From positions 1-6,617 of the forward strand of contig JAIRZG010000011.1 in the NCBI GenBank assembly GCA_031267345.1: DNA of 6,617 nt, written 5' to 3'. Every line of letters starts with the position of its first letter. The first letter of the stretch is position 1. Source of the DNA: Zoogloeaceae bacterium (GTDB lineage Bacteria > Pseudomonadota > Gammaproteobacteria > Burkholderiales > Rhodocyclaceae). Below are positions 5,285 to 6,617 of this stretch, piece by piece. Below the pieces are notes generated by a model. The model did not search any database. It saw nothing but the letters and a program-made list of their open reading frames with translations, and was not told the DNA's origin. A program made the position numbers and the translations under genes.

Positions 5285-6142
5285 TCAGAAGAGCGGCAGC
5301 CGCTGTACAGCGCCTCTTCCTTGATCTGGCGCAAGATGCGCGTATCGCTCTGTTTGCGTAACGCTGGCATGACCAAGAAGATCCTTCACCACATAGATTG
5401 ATTCTCCCTGCATCACCAGCCAGCTTGCGAACGTATGCCGCAAGTCATGAATGCGGAAATTCTCAATCTTGGCACGGCGCAAGGCCGCTGTCCATGCCGT
5501 TTTGAAGCTCATAATCCGCTTGCCTTCATCATAACCAAACACCCAGGGCGAAATCAGACCGCGCCCCTGTTGCCACGCTTGCATATGTCTTAACGCATCA
5601 AGCGCGGCATCATTCAGAGGCACAGTGCGCCGCCGTCTGGCTTTGGTGTGCCGCGCCTCAAGCAAAAATTGCCGATGATCGGGATATACCCTTGACCATT
5701 CAAGGTTGAGCAGTTCTCCCTTGCGGCAGCCTGTATTCAGCGCCAAACGGATAAATGCCGCCAGATGCGGCCTGCTGGCGTACCGTTCCGCTTCCTGAAT
5801 CAGCCTTGCGGCTTCCTGTTGCGTTATCCACCGCACCCGATGCTCAGAACACGGAAAGCCAAGCCTAGACGCAGGATTGGGAAGGGCAAGCTTAAGCTCG
5901 ACATTGCAAAAATTGACCGCCGCACAAAAAAGGCATAGTTCCCGATGGACAGTAACCAGCTTGACGCCTTGCGCCAGCCGTTGCGCAACGTACCGCCGCA
6001 CATCGGCACGTTTCAAGTCCTCAACCGGCCGACCGGAAAAAAAGGGCGTCAGATGCATCAGGCAAAATCTATCGCGTTCAGCTTTTCCCTTGACCTGATT
6101 TTTCGCCGACAGGTAAACGGCAACTACCTCATCAAAAACCAT
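5285..6142 (-). CDS. Tyrosine recombinase / site-specific integrase, 285 aa
   Basis: This is a phage-type tyrosine recombinase expected to insert and excise the surrounding element at tRNA-Val. The N-terminal core-binding (SAM-like) domain spans about residues 1-95 and lacks the extra arm-binding domain of longer integrases. The catalytic domain has the full active-site set: R140 in NTGCRKGELL, K168 in HTKARRRRTVPL, H232 and R235 in IHDLRHTFASW, H258 in DLLGHASVTQTERYAHL and nucleophile Y267. It therefore looks active. The ATG at 6142 is the only start before the in-frame stop at 6166; its Shine-Dalgarno is poor (AAGGG about 12 nt away). Transcription is convergent with the tRNA, whose readthrough would be antisense to it. 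Base composition is visibly less GC-rich than the chromosomal genes to the left, which fits transfer. No excisionase gene is seen. Confidence 0.94.
   Translation of the reverse strand: MVFDEVVAVYLSAKNQVKGKAERDRFCLMHLTPFFSGRPVEDLKRADVRRYVAQRLAQGVKLVTVHRELCLFCAAVNFCNVELKLALPNPASRLGFPCSEHRVRWITQQEAARLIQEAERYASRPHLAAFIRLALNTGCRKGELLNLEWSRVYPDHRQFLLEARHTKARRRRTVPLNDAALDALRHMQAWQQGRGLISPWVFGYDEGKRIMSFKTAWTAALRRAKIENFRIHDLRHTFASWLVMQGESIYVVKDLLGHASVTQTERYAHLAPDQGRGAVQRLPLF
5301..5312. repeat. 12-bp perfect palindrome inside the integrase 3' end
   Basis: CGCTGTACAGCG is a perfect 12-bp palindrome 34 nt from the tRNA CCA end. It is directly preceded by the nested dyad AGCGG/CCGCT (5292-5296, 5300-5304). 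It lies within the last codons of the integrase gene. It could be a recombinase or accessory-factor site of the attachment region, or simply a by-product of coding sequence. Confidence 0.35.
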
Positions 6143-6235
6143 CTTTTCAATAAACCCTTGATTCTACTGGTAAAACCCTCAAATCTTCCTGCCCCTCTTC
6201 CATCACCGTTTCCAATGTGTCCCATATATAAATTT

Positions 6236-6278
6236 AGGCGCGGCTACGCCGCGCCTTCGCGCGGGGCGCTCATGCGCC
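6236..6278. repeat. Two adjacent hairpins upstream of the integrase gene
   Basis: AGGCGCGGC (6236-6244) and GCCGCGCCT (6248-6256) form a perfect 9-bp stem with a TAC loop. A second hairpin, GGCGC (6265-6269) with GCGCC (6274-6278), follows after 8 nt. There is no clear T-tract on either strand that would make the first a canonical terminator; on the minus strand it is followed by TAAATTTATATAT, so weak termination ahead of the integrase gene is possible. Confidence 0.6.
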
Positions 6279-6420
6279 GCTTGCCGCGTCCTTCAGAACG
6301 GCCAAACCGATAGGAAAATTCTATCAGAATCACATTATCAATCTCCAAAAAAATCAAAATCCGGGCGAATCGGCACAAGCGCCGACCGAGTGCCGCCACC
6401 CTTCGCACATTCGCGCTCAT
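6244..6420 (-). CDS. Possible small protein, 58 aa (uncertain coding status)
   Basis: A minus-strand frame runs from ATG at 6420 to TAG at 6244 and encodes 58 residues, starting MSANVRRVAALGRRLCRF and ending GKRRMSAPREGAA. It is Arg-rich at both ends, with a hydrophobic middle (RILIFLEIDNVILIEF, about 20-35). I do not recognise a family. Its ATG overlaps the stop of the preceding minus-strand frame as ATGA, which would favour reinitiation. The only purine-rich run, AGGGG, touches the ATG and is too close for a normal ribosome site. An internal GTG at 6335 has GGAG at a workable 9-nt distance and would give a 29-residue product. It may be non-coding, since the region is packed with hairpins. 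Confidence 0.25.
   Translation of the reverse strand: MSANVRRVAALGRRLCRFARILIFLEIDNVILIEFSYRFGRSEGRGKRRMSAPREGAA
6371..6395. repeat. 6-bp inverted repeat in the element leader
   Basis: CGGCAC (6371-6376) is repeated inverted as GTGCCG (6390-6395). A competing 5-bp dyad TCGGC/GCCGA (6370-6374, 6381-6385) shares the left arm, so two alternative hairpins could form. Confidence 0.4.
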
Positions 6421-6611
6421 CCCCTACAGGGACTACGGGGTTCTGCCCTCTTTCGCTTTCGCTCTCCGAGCGACCAAAGGAGTCCCCCCTTTGGAATCCC
6501 AAAAACAAACCAAAACCAAAAAAGCGCCCCTCCCATGCTGACGCGGGCTGGACTGCGCGCGGGCAAAAAACCGCCCACGCTTGCCCCCTGCGGGGGTTGT
6601 CCTGCGGACAA
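6417..6611 (-). CDS. Possible small or partial reading frame, at least 64 aa (uncertain)
   Basis: A minus-strand frame ends in TGA at 6417 and stays open to the window edge, so it could be the end of a longer gene. The first usable start inside the window is TTG at 6611; an in-frame ATG at 6536 would give about 39 residues including GGALFWFWFVFG, a short aromatic hydrophobic stretch, and the basic end GERKRKRAEPRSPCRG. No family is recognised and no Shine-Dalgarno precedes either start. The composition looks like translated hairpin DNA, which argues against coding. It is listed because its stop overlaps the start of the next frame. Confidence 0.18.
   Translation of the reverse strand: MSAGQPPQGASVGGFLPARSPARVSMGGALFWFWFVFGIPKGGLLWSLGERKRKRAEPRSPCRG
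6459..6494. repeat. Tandem hairpins in the element leader
   Basis: TCGCTC (6459-6464) and GAGCGA (6468-6473) form a 6-bp stem with a TCC loop. It is immediately followed by CCAAAGG (6474-6480) and CCTTTGG (6488-6494), a perfect 7-bp stem with a 7-nt loop. There are no bases between the two hairpins. They lie in the possible 64-aa frame but look like structured DNA or RNA rather than coding sequence. Confidence 0.6.
6557..6611. repeat. Run of three hairpins at the window edge
   Basis: GCGCGGGC (6557-6564) pairs with GCCCACGC (6573-6580) except for one mismatch, across an A-rich loop. CCCCC (6584-6588) then pairs with GGGGG (6592-6596) across TGC. Directly after it TTGTCC (6597-6602) pairs with GGACAA (6606-6611), again across TGC. 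The two perfect hairpins share the same loop sequence and abut exactly. Confidence 0.6.
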
Positions 6612-6617
6612 TCGACG

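Larger units (their letters stand above)
5268..6617. mobile_element. Left end of an integrated element at tRNA-Val (incomplete in window)
   Basis: From the tRNA 3' end rightwards, the sequence changes character: a full integrase gene, a more AT-rich stretch (about 6143-6365), and then a GC-rich leader full of short inverted repeats. No housekeeping gene reappears. This is how genomic islands and integrated plasmids begin. Cargo, relaxase or replication genes and the second attachment site must lie beyond 6617, so the element's class cannot be decided here. Confidence 0.7.
6143..6617. other. 475-bp element leader without a recognised gene
   Basis: The part nearest the integrase (about 6143-6236) is AT-richer and would hold its promoter, but no convincing -35/-10 pair was found on the minus strand. 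A second AT-rich patch (6301-6361) contains the imperfect dyad GATAG/CTATC (6309-6313, 6321-6325) and a minus-strand GATAAT (6339-6334) that could be a -10 element. The rest is GC-rich and filled with the inverted repeats listed separately. No tRNA, CRISPR array or known riboswitch was recognised. Confidence 0.6.

Noticed and set aside
5146..5361. Plus-strand frame across the tRNA
   Set aside because: It is a translation of the tRNA gene itself (the familiar GWLAQLVRAL shadow), not a protein gene.
6124..6225. 33-codon minus-strand frame overlapping the integrase start
   Set aside because: It has no ribosome binding site and a low-complexity Gly/Arg-rich product; nothing supports translation.
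5945..6313. Plus-strand frame antisense to the integrase N-terminus
   Set aside because: It is a shadow of the well-supported integrase gene and has no recognisable product.
6236..6617. CRISPR array or tandem direct repeats
   Set aside because: The repeats here are inverted and of different sequence; there are no regularly spaced direct repeats.

Overview
The window looks like a chromosomal segment of a GC-rich proteobacterium, joined on its right side to the start of an integrated mobile element. The genes resemble beta- or gammaproteobacterial homologues. In E. coli rph and yicC are also divergent neighbours, and the layout here is the same except for a Ser/Thr kinase-phosphatase pair between them. 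I lean towards Betaproteobacteria but cannot name a genus from sequence alone.

Left block (1-2241, minus strand): an operon-like run of PpkA-type Ser/Thr protein kinase, PP2C-type phosphatase and RNase PH (rph, cut by the window edge). Kinase and phosphatase overlap by the four bases ATGA. The phosphatase stop codon is embedded in the rph Shine-Dalgarno sequence. A 145-bp divergent control region (2242-2386) holds a good sigma70-like promoter for the kinase operon and a 14-bp perfect palindrome just upstream of yicC.

Middle block (2387-4864, plus strand): yicC (YicC/YloC endoribonuclease family), a stand-alone RfaE2/HldC-type heptose-1-phosphate adenylyltransferase, and mrp/apbC (Fe-S carrier P-loop ATPase with an N-terminal MIP18-like domain). 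The gaps between them are only 3 nt, so they are probably co-transcribed. They serve RNA turnover, lipopolysaccharide-core precursor synthesis and Fe-S cluster delivery.

Right block (4865-6617): directly at the mrp stop lies a dead fragment of an IS481-like transposase on the minus strand, with both ends missing and an apparent in-frame internal deletion. It is followed by an intact tRNA-Val(CAC) gene with its own consensus-like promoter. Eighteen bases past the tRNA CCA end, and convergent with it, is a complete tyrosine recombinase gene. This is the classic layout of an element integrated at a tRNA 3' end. The element runs off the window. Its visible leader (6143-6617) has no recognisable gene but is dense in short perfect inverted repeats. 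It also carries two small overlapping minus-strand reading frames joined by ATGA, whose coding status is uncertain.

No new defence or signalling system is evident. The points most worth a second look are the hairpin-rich leader with its tandem small frames, the kinase-phosphatase pair set between two RNases, and the palindrome at the divergent promoter.
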